Positions 38,674 to 47,252 of a stretch of 64,000 nt of DNA are shown here, in pieces. The stretch lies in assembly GCF_035917995.1 (NCBI RefSeq), contig NZ_CP109131.1, positions 3,906,001 through 3,970,000 of the forward strand, written 5' to 3'. The DNA is from Streptosporangium sp. NBC_01755. GTDB lineage: Bacteria > Actinomycetota > Actinomycetes > Streptosporangiales > Streptosporangiaceae. The notes below the pieces were generated by a model, which ran no database searches, was not told the DNA's origin, and saw only the letters and a program-made list of their open reading frames with translations. Positions within the stretch are counted from its first letter, which is position 1. Every line of letters starts with the position of its first letter. The translations under genes were made by a program, and so were the position numbers.

Positions 38674-39221
38674 TGGCGACCAAGACATCCGCAATCGCGG
38701 ACATCATCGGGTCGATCAAGAGGCCCGAGAAGACCGTCCCCATCTGCCTCGCAGGTGACTTGCAGGCCGAGTTCGAGTCTCTGGAGCGAGACCTCGCAAT
38801 CGCTAGGGAGAAGCCCGCCGACGCTGGAACCCTGGCCGGCGGTTCGGACCCGATGGCGACTGCGATTGCCCAGCAGATTCAGGAGCTGCGGGCGAAGATG
38901 CGGGAGCACACCGCCGTGTTCCGCTTTCAGGGCCTGTCGTCCAAGGTGTACTCAGACCTGGTTGCCCAGCACCCGCCGAAGGAAGAGAGCAAGCGCGGCG
39001 ACGTCGACTGGGACAGTTTCTCTGTCGCCCTGGTGGCGACATGCGCGGTCGAGCCGAAGATGAGCGTGGAAGAGGCCGGGCAGCTCGCTGACGCGCTCAC
39101 ACAGGCACAGTGGGACGCCCTGTTCACCGCCGCGTTCGAGGTGAACAAGGCGGACATCGACGTCCCTTTCTCGTTCGCCGCATCCGCAGTTCTCAGCGGC
39201 TCCAAGAAGAACTCTCGGTAG
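38673..39221 (+). CDS. tail assembly chaperone (gpG-like)
   Basis: 182 aa, ATG in a TGATG overlap. Helical protein (EFESLERDLAIAREK; IQELRAKMREHTAVFRFQGLSSKVYSDLVAQHPP, in part) with SVEEAGQLADALTQAQWDALFTAAFEVN. The placement before the tape measure and the overlapping -1 frame identify it as the short tail chaperone. Confidence 0.85.
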   Translation: MATKTSAIADIIGSIKRPEKTVPICLAGDLQAEFESLERDLAIAREKPADAGTLAGGSDPMATAIAQQIQELRAKMREHTAVFRFQGLSSKVYSDLVAQHPPKEESKRGDVDWDSFSVALVATCAVEPKMSVEEAGQLADALTQAQWDALFTAAFEVNKADIDVPFSFAASAVLSGSKKNSR

Positions 39222-39589
39222 CTCACGTCATGGGGGTGCCCCGGTCGAAACTCCTCGGCCGGGTACCCGCCATGACGACGATCTACCATCGGGGCGAGCA
39301 GGAACGAGTCACCCACTCCGAAACCATGTCGGAACCGGAGTGGACTGACGAGGACGTCGCCTGGCACATGGCTTACCTGCGGTGGAAAGCCGACCAGTGC
39401 CACAACTGCGGACTGCAGCTTTCAGAGACAACAGAGATGCGCGACGGGGAACCGGTCCGCTCGTACATCGTGCCGAACCCCTCCCGCTGCCATGCATGCA
39501 CGGCGCTGGCGCGGGCGCAGGAAAAACACTCCAAGTACAAGACGGAGCACCCGCAAGCGTTGTTCTGGTTCGCGGTCGAGGACGACTAG
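38673..39589 (+). CDS. frameshifted tail chaperone (gpGT-like)
   Basis: Product of a -1 shift from the gpG frame into the frame that runs to 39589. The heptamer C-CCT-TTC at 39164-39170 is a canonical X-XXY-YYZ slippery site in the gpG frame. Shifted reading continues LVRRIRSSQRLQEELSVAHVM and then a T-part with QCHNCGLQL...CHAC, a zinc-ribbon feature common in gpT tails. Both forms coat the tape measure during tail assembly. The T-part has no good start of its own. Confidence 0.75.
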
Positions 39590-39593
39590 CGGG

Positions 39594-39776
39594 TCAGTTG
39601 ATTGCTCCGGTTAATGCTCCGCCGACCAGGCTGATGAGCACGATGACCCCAACCACGATCAGGAGCGGCAGGAGCACGTTCTTGAACGTCTTACGGAAGC
39701 CGGTCGCCCACTCGTCGAAATCGCGCGGGTCGTCCGGTCCGCCTTCCATGTCTTCAACTCTGCGGAACACGGTCAC
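39594..39776 (-). CDS. small single-pass membrane protein
   Basis: 60 aa on the - strand, ATG in a TGA/ATG overlap with the upstream gene at 39773. Acidic N-terminus, then FKNVLLPLLIVVGVIVLISLVGGAL as one membrane helix. Lies antisense to the tail operon between chaperone and tape measure. Confidence 0.55.
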   Translation of the reverse strand: MTVFRRVEDMEGGPDDPRDFDEWATGFRKTFKNVLLPLLIVVGVIVLISLVGGALTGAIN

Positions 39777-39886
39777 CCCTTCCGGGTGGAGCGGATGGCC
39801 AGCCGGATGACCAGGTAAAGCAGGCCAAAGAAGATCAATAGGCCGAGGCCGATGACGCCAAGCTCATTGGGGCCGATGTTGCTCAC
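39773..39886 (-). CDS. 37-aa membrane peptide
   Basis: GTG 39886 with CGAGGAGA 8 nt upstream on the - strand. NELGVIGLGLLIFFGLLYLVIRLAI is one hydrophobic helix with a basic end. Overlaps the next leftward gene by 4 bp, so the two are a small operon, perhaps a prophage-expressed moron. Confidence 0.5.
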   Translation of the reverse strand: MSNIGPNELGVIGLGLLIFFGLLYLVIRLAIRSTRKG

Positions 39887-39989
39887 GCGGGGTCTCCTCG
39901 CGTTGTCGATGAATCCCCCGATCCGCTCGCGATGATGACAGCCCCCAACGGGCCGTGCCGCCATAACCACTTAAATCGTGACCTGACGG

Positions 39990-42900
39990 GTGGTGAGTGC
40001 GTTGGCCGACCGGTCAGTAAGCATTAACTTGCGGGCTCGCGTCGCGGGTTTTGTCGCCGGGATGGAGCAGGCGAAGAGGGAGACGACCGACCTCGGCCGG
40101 AAGATGACCGAGACCGGTGCGAGCGCGGACCGGATGCGTAGGCGCCTGGAAGCAGCGACCAAGGCGCTCCCGAAGATCGAGATCGACGCGGACAGTTCGC
40201 CCGCTGAGATCAAGTTTGCAGAGCTCCGCAAGCAGCTGGAATCGCTCGCCGACAAAAAGGTCGGCATCGATATCAATGCTGATGCCGCTCGGGCTGAGCT
40301 GGCGCAGATCGAGCGGGAGCTGGAGCAGCTTCAGCGCAACGAAGCCAACATCAACGTGCGGGCGGACATCGGCACTGCCCTGGCTGAGCTGCGGGCGATC
40401 GACGGCGAGGTGTCCAAGGTCGACGGACGTACGGCCAGTGTGAATGTCAACGCTGACGTCGGCGGGGCGCTCGCCGGGATCGCAATGGTTGGCGCGGCTC
40501 TGGCGGCTCTGCCCGCAGTGACGACGGTCGCCGTAGGCGTGACCGCGCTCGGGTCGGCGTTCGCCGCTGCGGGTCTTGGGGCTGCTGGCTTCGCCGCGGT
40601 GGCGGTGCCCAGCTTGACCCGGATCAATGACGCGTTGAAGGCGCAGGAGACGGCCGCGAAGGGTGCGGGCGGGGCGACGGGCGGGGCTGGCCAGTCCGCT
40701 GCTCAGGCGGCGATTCAGGCTCTTCAGTTGGAGCAGGCCGAGAAGCGGCTCGCGGACGCCCAGAAAGACGAGCGTCAGGCGCAGGAGGACCTGACTCGTG
40801 CCCGGGAGGCCGGTAGGCGCGCGCTCGAAGACATGAACTTCTCCCTTGAGCGCAGCATCCTCAGCCAGAAGGACGCGTCGCTCGCGGTCCGTGAAGCCGA
40901 GGCTCGACTGGCCGAGTTGCAGGCCGACCCAGACGCGTCCGCCCTTGACGTCGAGCGCGCGATGCTCAGCGTTGAGCAGGCGCATCAGCGGGCCCGTGAG
41001 CAGGAGGTCAAGACCCAGCGGGCCAAGAAGGACACCACGGCGGCGAACAAGGCCGGCGTCCAAGGGACGAAGGAATACCAGCGCGGCCTGGACGACCTGG
41101 AGCAGGCGCAAGACAAGGTTGCCCAAGCGGAGATGCAGCTCAAGCAGCTGCATCTGCAGCAGAAGGCTGCCATGTCGTCTGCTGGTGGCGGCGGTGGTGC
41201 GGGTGGCCTCACTGACGCGTTCGCCAAGCTCAGCAAGCAGGAGAAGGTGCTCGCGGAGGACATCAAGCACTTCAAGGACGCTTACCTGGACTGGCAGCGC
41301 AGCGTTCAGCCGGACGTGCTGCCGGTCATCTCCCAGGGGCTTGGCCTCATGGAGAAGACTCTGCCGAAGTTGACGCCGCTGGTGAAGAGCGCTTCGGGGG
41401 CGTTTTCGATCCTGCTGGACGATGCCGAGAAAGCCCTTGCGGGCGATTTCTGGAACACGTTCCTGTTCAACGTCAACACCTACATGCCCGAGGCGATCAT
41501 CGGGCTTGGCCGGTCCTTCGGCAACATCGTCACTGGCATCGCCGGGATCATGGATGCTTTCCTGCCGTTCACGCCCACGATCGTCGGCGGGGTCGAGGGC
41601 GCGACGAAGGCATTCTCCGAGTGGGGGCAGCAGCTCAAGGACTCACCCGAGTTTGCCGAGTTCATCGCCTTCGTCAAGGAGAACGCACCCAAAGTCTGGG
41701 AGCTGATCAAGAACATTGCTTCGGCTGGCAAGAACATTGTCGAAGCCCTGGCACCGCTGGGTGTCGGATCCCTGGCCGGACTTAACCTTCTCGCTGAGAT
41801 CGTCGCCGGGATGGATCCTGAGCACATCCAGGCCATCGCTCTCGGCCTGATCGCGATCAAGACCGCACATGCCGGACTCAGCGCTGTCTCTCACTGGAAG
41901 AACCTCGCCGAGAACGTCGGCCTGGTCGGGAATGCCGCAACCGGCGCCAAGGGCAAAGTCGCCAGCCTGGTCAAGGTTGCGGCCGGTGTCGGTGTAGCTC
42001 TTGGTGCTCTCGCCGGTGCGGATGCCCTAGCGCGGGACCTGTCTGGAGCTGACGTCGAGGTGGACAAGCTCGTCGACGACTTGGACAAGCTCGGCAAGAC
42101 CGGTGCGTTCAGCGGCGATCTACTCAACCAGTGGCAGGGAGTTTTTGACGGCGCCGAGGATGCTCCGAGGAAACTTGCCGACGCGATCCGGGAGATCAAC
42201 GACCCGACGATTTGGGAGTGGACCGTCGCTCATCCGATCGACTGGATGGCCGACCAACTGCCCTTCATGAGTGGCAACTTCCAGATGATGTCCGAGCGGG
42301 TCGGCCTTGTAGACCAAGCGCTCGCGCAGATGGTCAGCGGAGGCAACGCAGCCGGGGCGCAGGCCGCCTTCCAGCGGATCGCTGAAGAAGCAGGTAAGTC
42401 AGGAACAAAGGTCGACGATCTCAAGAAGCTCTTCCCTGAGTACGCCAGTGCTGTCGCAGGCGCCAAGCAGCCGACGACAGATACGGCTACCGCGATCGAT
42501 CAGGCCAAACAGAAGATGGATGGCCTGCAGAGCTCCCTCGACACGTTCGCCGGCCGAACCGATGCACTGCAGGCCATCCGGAACATGGAGACCGCTTACA
42601 AGGACGCGGCGACGGCGATCGAGGCGAGCAATGGCAAGCTGGACTTCAACGCGCAGATGACTGACAAGCAACGCGATGCTGTGATTTTGGCGCGTGAGGC
42701 ATTCGGCGGCTACCTGGAGAAGGTTGATACTGGAGCGCAGGCGCAGGAGAAGCTCACCGGCCGCACTGGAGACGCCACGATCAAGGTGGCTGAGCAACTC
42801 CCGAAGCTCATGGAACTGGCCGGCAAGTCCTCAGAGGCCAAAGAGCAGGTGTACGCGCTGGCCGAGAAGTTTGGCATCTCCCGGGAGATGGCGGACAAAG

Positions 42901-44087
42901 CGGCTACCGGCTCGAAGAACTTCAAGGATGAGCTGGCCAAGCTCAAGGACAAGCAAGTCAAGATCGAACTGGATACCAAGGCTGCGCTGGACAAGGCGTA
43001 CGCCTTCGCGAAGCAACTCCTCGGCATCAAGCTGGAACTTCCCATCGGCATTAGGGCGCCGGCAGCGCCGAGGGCGTACGGCGGTATCTACAACACTGAC
43101 GGCCGCCAGTACATGGCCTCAGGCGGCATTCGGTCTCTGGGGTCGAATCCCGCAGCGATGATCGCCAGTTCCCCGTACATGATTTCCGGCCGGTCTGGGC
43201 CTGACGTCGTGTTCGGCGAGGCCGGCATGGAGGCATATATTCCGCTGTCCTCTGGGAAGCGTGACCGTGGCCTGCAGATCCTGCAGGAGGCTGCGGGCAT
43301 CATGGGGATGGCCGTGGTGCCCGAGCACATCGGCGTCAACACGGCTGGCGGGTCTACGACGGGCGGCGGAGGCGTACCCATGCCGGGGGCGGCGTCGGTC
43401 ACGGTCACTGGTATCGACGCTCTGCGGTCCAGCCTGGATATGACGGCGCTTGGCCTGACCGGCTCTCTCGGCGCGGCCACGTCCACGCTGGATGCGGCGC
43501 TCGGTGAGGCGGGCACGCTGACGGGTGCGGTCGATGGTCTCGGTGAGGCGGCGATCGGCTGGGGTGAGGTCATCGCCGTGCAGGTGCCTCCACTGACGGA
43601 TGCGGTGACCTTGCTGGGTGAGGCGATCTCCGCCGCAGCATCCGCCGCCGACGCCAAGGGTGATGCCGGGTCCAAGGGCGACGAGCGCAGCCCCCGCGGT
43701 GGGAGCTCATCCAAGGGGTCGACCGGATCCAAGGGCGATGAGCGCTCGCCCCGCGGCGGGACGGCGCTGTCTGCGGTCAGGAGCACGCAAGCGTTGAAGC
43801 AGCCGCCGCCGACTGAGATCAAGGGGGCAGCCAGGGGTACGGCTGGTGTGGCGTTGCCGGGCGGCTCCACGAACTGGAGTCGCGTGTCCAGGCCAGTGCA
43901 GTCGTCGTCGTGGGCTCCGTCTGGCCCCAGCCAAGCGCCTGCCGCCCAGCCCGGTTCGGGCGGTTCGTCTGGCGGTGCGTCCGGTGGTGGCCCGCTGGTC
44001 GCGCTCAACGGCATGACGGTTCGCTCCGAAGCCGACATTGATCAGTTCGCGGCTCAGGTCGCGATGCGTATTTCAGGGCGCGGCTAA
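39990..44087 (+). CDS. tape measure protein
   Basis: 1365 aa, the longest gene; GTG 39990 (a second GTG follows immediately). Coiled coils at about 20-135 and 219-380, hydrophobic helices at about 150-215 (GALAGIAMVGAALAALPAV), and a mid-region WQRSVQPDVLPVISQGLGLM typical of tape measures. A YGGIYNTDGRQYMASGG, VVFGEAGMEAYIPLS segment follows, and the C-terminus is Gly/Lys/Ser collagen-like (KGDAGSKGDERSPRGG). Sets tail length and is ejected during infection. Confidence 0.95.
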   Translation: MVSALADRSVSINLRARVAGFVAGMEQAKRETTDLGRKMTETGASADRMRRRLEAATKALPKIEIDADSSPAEIKFAELRKQLESLADKKVGIDINADAARAELAQIERELEQLQRNEANINVRADIGTALAELRAIDGEVSKVDGRTASVNVNADVGGALAGIAMVGAALAALPAVTTVAVGVTALGSAFAAAGLGAAGFAAVAVPSLTRINDALKAQETAAKGAGGATGGAGQSAAQAAIQALQLEQAEKRLADAQKDERQAQEDLTRAREAGRRALEDMNFSLERSILSQKDASLAVREAEARLAELQADPDASALDVERAMLSVEQAHQRAREQEVKTQRAKKDTTAANKAGVQGTKEYQRGLDDLEQAQDKVAQAEMQLKQLHLQQKAAMSSAGGGGGAGGLTDAFAKLSKQEKVLAEDIKHFKDAYLDWQRSVQPDVLPVISQGLGLMEKTLPKLTPLVKSASGAFSILLDDAEKALAGDFWNTFLFNVNTYMPEAIIGLGRSFGNIVTGIAGIMDAFLPFTPTIVGGVEGATKAFSEWGQQLKDSPEFAEFIAFVKENAPKVWELIKNIASAGKNIVEALAPLGVGSLAGLNLLAEIVAGMDPEHIQAIALGLIAIKTAHAGLSAVSHWKNLAENVGLVGNAATGAKGKVASLVKVAAGVGVALGALAGADALARDLSGADVEVDKLVDDLDKLGKTGAFSGDLLNQWQGVFDGAEDAPRKLADAIREINDPTIWEWTVAHPIDWMADQLPFMSGNFQMMSERVGLVDQALAQMVSGGNAAGAQAAFQRIAEEAGKSGTKVDDLKKLFPEYASAVAGAKQPTTDTATAIDQAKQKMDGLQSSLDTFAGRTDALQAIRNMETAYKDAATAIEASNGKLDFNAQMTDKQRDAVILAREAFGGYLEKVDTGAQAQEKLTGRTGDATIKVAEQLPKLMELAGKSSEAKEQVYALAEKFGISREMADKAATGSKNFKDELAKLKDKQVKIELDTKAALDKAYAFAKQLLGIKLELPIGIRAPAAPRAYGGIYNTDGRQYMASGGIRSLGSNPAAMIASSPYMISGRSGPDVVFGEAGMEAYIPLSSGKRDRGLQILQEAAGIMGMAVVPEHIGVNTAGGSTTGGGGVPMPGAASVTVTGIDALRSSLDMTALGLTGSLGAATSTLDAALGEAGTLTGAVDGLGEAAIGWGEVIAVQVPPLTDAVTLLGEAISAAASAADAKGDAGSKGDERSPRGGSSSKGSTGSKGDERSPRGGTALSAVRSTQALKQPPPTEIKGAARGTAGVALPGGSTNWSRVSRPVQSSSWAPSGPSQAPAAQPGSGGSSGGASGGGPLVALNGMTVRSEADIDQFAAQVAMRISGRG

Positions 44088-44118
44088 CCGCCCCTTCACG
44101 AGCAGGAGGGGCGGTTTC
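44088..44118 (+). terminator. hairpin containing the next ribosome binding site
   Basis: CCGCCCCT pairs with AGGGGCGG around TCACGAGCAGG, followed by TTTCG. The AGGAGGGG portion is also the ribosome binding site for ATG 44122, so one element may both end transcripts and control translation. Confidence 0.55.
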
Positions 44119-44121
44119 GCC

Positions 44122-44370
44122 ATGCCTTGGGATCCCGATGTCGATGGCCCGTTCGGGGCGTGGCTACGCGGCGGTGCTCCGCTCGGCGAGGGCCACACCG
44201 CGGACGTGGTTGTGGGTGATCGCACGTGGGTGACCCGCGACCAGGTGGTGGAGGGCCGAACCGAGGACGGCACCCGCTGGCAGCGGCGTCGTGACCAGCT
44301 CGGCAACGACGTCATCCGTGAAACCGCCCGCGGGCGTGAACGCCAGCACGTCAACATCAACTTGCCTTAG
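44122..44370 (+). CDS. small protein after tape measure
   Basis: 82 aa from ATG 44122. PWDPDVDGPFGAWLRGG then a charged, beta-like region (TWVTRDQVVEGRTEDGTRWQ) and a basic C-terminus. No family recognised; probably a tail accessory protein. Confidence 0.5.
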   Translation: MPWDPDVDGPFGAWLRGGAPLGEGHTADVVVGDRTWVTRDQVVEGRTEDGTRWQRRRDQLGNDVIRETARGRERQHVNINLP

Positions 44371-44378
44371 GAGACGCT

Positions 44379-44846
44379 GTGGCGCTCACGCGTGATGCCG
44401 TGTTCGTGGACCCTCAGGTCCAGCTGCACAACGGCAACCTCACCCTCGACCTGGGAGACACCACCCCGGGAGTGTTCGTGGGGGCTTTGTGGACAGGGTC
44501 GGTGACCCCGAACTTTTCCCAGACCTCCCCGGCCTATGGGGCGGCTCCATGGGACGCCGGGGAGTCCTCTGGGCCTGGCTACTCGGCGGGCGGCCAGGCC
44601 ATCGAGGTGGTGTCGTTCGCCGAGCTGGTGAGCACGCCCGGCAAGTCGGGGTGGCTGATCAACCCGCTGGAGTGGACGGAAACCACCCTCACCGCTGAAG
44701 GGCTGCTGATCTACCGGGCCAGCGACGATCTGGCTCTGCTACTGCGTTACTTCGGCCAGCAGTACACCACCGCCGACGGAGTATTTTCAATCACTCCACA
44801 TACGGATGGGATTTGGCGTCGAGCCCACCTGGGGCAGGTCGCCTAG
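44379..44846 (+). CDS. minor tail protein (putative)
   Basis: 155 aa, GTG with AGGAG upstream. Beta-rich, TPGVFVGALWTGSVTPNFSQTSPAYGAAPW and WTETTLTAEGLLIYRASDDLALLLRYFG (both in part), as in small tail-tip proteins. Followed by two hairpins. Confidence 0.55.
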   Translation: MALTRDAVFVDPQVQLHNGNLTLDLGDTTPGVFVGALWTGSVTPNFSQTSPAYGAAPWDAGESSGPGYSAGGQAIEVVSFAELVSTPGKSGWLINPLEWTETTLTAEGLLIYRASDDLALLLRYFGQQYTTADGVFSITPHTDGIWRRAHLGQVA

Positions 44847-44856
44847 TGACATACGG

Positions 44857-44886
44857 AAGGCCCGGAGGGATGTCCTCCGGGCCTTT
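44857..44886 (+). terminator. strong hairpin terminator
   Basis: AAGGCCCGGAGG (44857-44868)/CCTCCGGGCCTT (44874-44885), 12 bp with a 5-nt loop, then T. First of two terminators between tail genes. Confidence 0.7.
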
Positions 44887-44914
44887 GCATGCACCCCTCT
44901 TTTCGTCTTTTCGA

Positions 44915-44938
44915 CCCCGCCAGCGTGCGGGGTTTTCG
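44915..44938 (+). terminator. terminator with TTTTCG tail
   Basis: CCCCGC (44915-44920)/GCGGGG (44927-44932) followed by TTTTCGCATG. Same tail as at 30240 and 33186. Confidence 0.65.
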
Positions 44939-44956
44939 CATGTAAGGGGGCCGATT

Positions 44957-45427
44957 GTGGCCAAGGCTGGATACAGCGTCGTTACCGGCGCCGCCGTTTC
45001 TCTCGTCGCGAGTACCGCTAAGAGCGTGCTCGGCATCAAGTCAGGGGAGGCGTTCGGCCTCGACCTGAAGAAGGTGTGGTGGGGGTTCACCGGTGTGGAT
45101 GCCACGGACGCCTCCGTCGTCTGCGAGCTGTGCTACTGCACGTGGGCCACCAACGCGCCCGGCACCAACTCCACCTCCGTGACCCCAGCTCAGGTGTACG
45201 GGCGAACCATTGCGCACGGCGTCACGGCCGCCCGGAACTGGACGACGGAGCCGACCGTGCTGACCGTCATCGGGGAGATCCCACTGTCGCCGAACGGCGG
45301 CGTCCTCATGTACGACATCCCGCTGGGAGACACCCCTGACTGCGCCCCCGACCATGGGTTCGTGCTGCGCTTCACCGCCGTTGACACGGTCAGTGTGAGG
45401 GCGACCATGTTTTTCGAGCGGGCATAG
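44957..45427 (+). CDS. tail-associated beta protein
   Basis: 156 aa from GTG 44957, AAGGGGG 6 nt upstream. Beta-rich with SVVCELCYCTWATNAPGTNST, RNWTTEPTVLTVIGEIPLSP and a terminal FVLRFTAVDTVSVRATMFFERA (in part). Similar genes sit among actinophage tail fibres. Probably a virion surface component. Confidence 0.55.
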   Translation: MAKAGYSVVTGAAVSLVASTAKSVLGIKSGEAFGLDLKKVWWGFTGVDATDASVVCELCYCTWATNAPGTNSTSVTPAQVYGRTIAHGVTAARNWTTEPTVLTVIGEIPLSPNGGVLMYDIPLGDTPDCAPDHGFVLRFTAVDTVSVRATMFFERA

Positions 45428-46129
45428 GTGCCTGCCGCATTGCGGGCGGTGGCGACGGGCACCCTCAATGCCACCGGCTCAGGCAACATCACCAAACCGG
45501 CGGGCACGGCGGCAGACGACATCCTGATCGCGTTCCACAGCACGGACGAGGGCACGCTGGCCAATATGGGCACCCCTACCGGGGGCGCCACCTGGCAGTC
45601 ACTGGCTACCCGCGGCAGCGGCGGCAGCTTCGACCTACGAAGCAAAGTGTGGTGGAAAGTCGCAGGCGGCTCCGAGCCGGCGGACTACACCTTCACGCAA
45701 AACTCGGCCGGTCGAGGATGTGTGGCGATCGCGGCCATTGTCGGAGCGGACATCACGACGCCGGTGGTTGCGCAGACCGGCAACGACGCCTTCTCCGCGA
45801 CCGCCCCCACCCCGGGCATTACCCCGGCAGGATCCAGCGACCTGGAGCTGCGGTGGGCTGCCGCCTACCCCGACTTTGAGGCCGGCACCTGGACGCCGCC
45901 GCCGGGGTACAGCGAGGAAAGCGACCAGCAGGCCGGTGGAAACACCATGGCGTCCCTGGCGGTCAAGGCTCTCACCTCGAACGTGGCGACGGGCACAGTC
46001 AACTTCACCGCCAGTTTGACGGTCGGTTACCGGCACGGGATCACCGTCGCCGTCGCCTCCCTCCCGGCCCCTGCAGGGCGCCGCCCTGTGCTGTCCACCG
46101 CTGCTGTCCACCGCGCCGCGTCCTGGTAA
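45428..46129 (+). CDS. fibre-domain protein
   Basis: 233 aa, GTG directly after the previous stop. Jelly-roll-like repeat (ADDILIAFHSTDEG, GATWQSLATRG, SKVWWKVAGG, TWTPPPGYSEESDQQAG). The same domain forms the N-terminus of the protein at 47253 (GDVLIAVYFGDSG, TWTPPPGYALRGSRQSG), so it has been duplicated. Likely exposed on the tail tip and used for adsorption (inference). Confidence 0.6.
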   Translation: MPAALRAVATGTLNATGSGNITKPAGTAADDILIAFHSTDEGTLANMGTPTGGATWQSLATRGSGGSFDLRSKVWWKVAGGSEPADYTFTQNSAGRGCVAIAAIVGADITTPVVAQTGNDAFSATAPTPGITPAGSSDLELRWAAAYPDFEAGTWTPPPGYSEESDQQAGGNTMASLAVKALTSNVATGTVNFTASLTVGYRHGITVAVASLPAPAGRRPVLSTAAVHRAASW

Positions 46130-46144
46130 GAGAGGCGGTGGCCG

Positions 46145-47224
46145 GTGGCTCGCCTAGGCCGCACCAGACCAAACCGCCCGATCGTCGTCAAGGGCCGCTA
46201 CACGCTGCAGGTCAACCTGCATCTGCTCGCGTTCGAGACCGCAGACGAGTTCCCGCCGCTGCAGGTGGTCACCCCGAACGCGAACTTGTACCTGGCAGCG
46301 TTCGAGACCTCAGACGAGTTCCCGCCGCTGACCTTGGCCTATGGGCAGAACTTCACCCTGGCGGCGTTCGAAACCGAAGATGAGTTCCCGACTCTCGTAG
46401 CCGCTGTGCCACCTTTGCCCGGCGACCAGATCACCCAGCCGGGACAGGTCGAGTGGGCTCTCACCACCCTGTGGGGAGCTGGCACAGACATCGGGGTGCT
46501 GGTGCCGGTCGACGGGTGGCGGAGTCTGCCGGGCGTCGACAACCTCAACGTGTCCAGACCCGCCCAGCACGGGGCGTGGGACGGGCGGAAACTCGCCCAG
46601 CAGCGCCTGGTCACGATCCGCCTGCAACCCAACTCGGCCACGGATCCGACGCTGATCGATGACCTGCTGACGCAGATCGACGCCGTCACCGGCCTCCCCG
46701 AGGACGAAACACCGCTGCCGCTGGTCATCCGCGGGCACGGGGATCCGCAGCTTGCGTACGGCCAGGTCATTGACCGCGCCGTGTCCATGGACGGCGACTA
46801 CAACGCAGGTCTGCCGACGGTGTCGGTGCTGATCGCGTGCGCGGACCCGCGCCGCTACGCCCTGGCACGCACGGGTGTGGATGTCCCGGTCGGGGTCGTC
46901 ACAGCCTTGGCCAACGCGGGCAACATCTCAACCCACCCAGTCATCAGGCTGGACGGGCCGGCCACGAACCCGACCTTGGCGAACTCCGCGACGGGCCGCA
47001 CCCTGGCGTTCTCGCTGACCCTCGCCGACGGGGAACGGCTGCTGATCGAGACGGCGGACGGTAACGCGACCGTGGGCGGCGTCAGCGTCATGTCCACCCT
47101 GACCGGCGCCTCAGCCCCAGTGAGCGATTTCGTGCTGGCGCGAGGCAGCAACCCGATCACCTACACCACCGGCTCTGGCGGCGGCCGAGGGGCCGTCTTC
47201 CTGTACCGGGACGCCTGGATCTGA
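46145..47224 (+). CDS. distal tail protein (Dit-like)
   Basis: 359 aa, GTG start. The N-terminus holds three copies of an AFET-x-DEFP-x-L repeat. The remainder (LNVSRPAQHGAWDGRKLAQQ, VTIRLQP, PLVIRGHGDPQLAYGQVIDR, VSVLIACADPRRYA) matches siphovirus tail-component/Dit proteins. Forms the hub linking tail tube to tip. The N-terminal repeats are an addition not usual in the family. Confidence 0.75.
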   Translation: MARLGRTRPNRPIVVKGRYTLQVNLHLLAFETADEFPPLQVVTPNANLYLAAFETSDEFPPLTLAYGQNFTLAAFETEDEFPTLVAAVPPLPGDQITQPGQVEWALTTLWGAGTDIGVLVPVDGWRSLPGVDNLNVSRPAQHGAWDGRKLAQQRLVTIRLQPNSATDPTLIDDLLTQIDAVTGLPEDETPLPLVIRGHGDPQLAYGQVIDRAVSMDGDYNAGLPTVSVLIACADPRRYALARTGVDVPVGVVTALANAGNISTHPVIRLDGPATNPTLANSATGRTLAFSLTLADGERLLIETADGNATVGGVSVMSTLTGASAPVSDFVLARGSNPITYTTGSGGGRGAVFLYRDAWI

Positions 47225-47252
47225 CCTGCGACGACCCGATTGGGGGTGAGTC

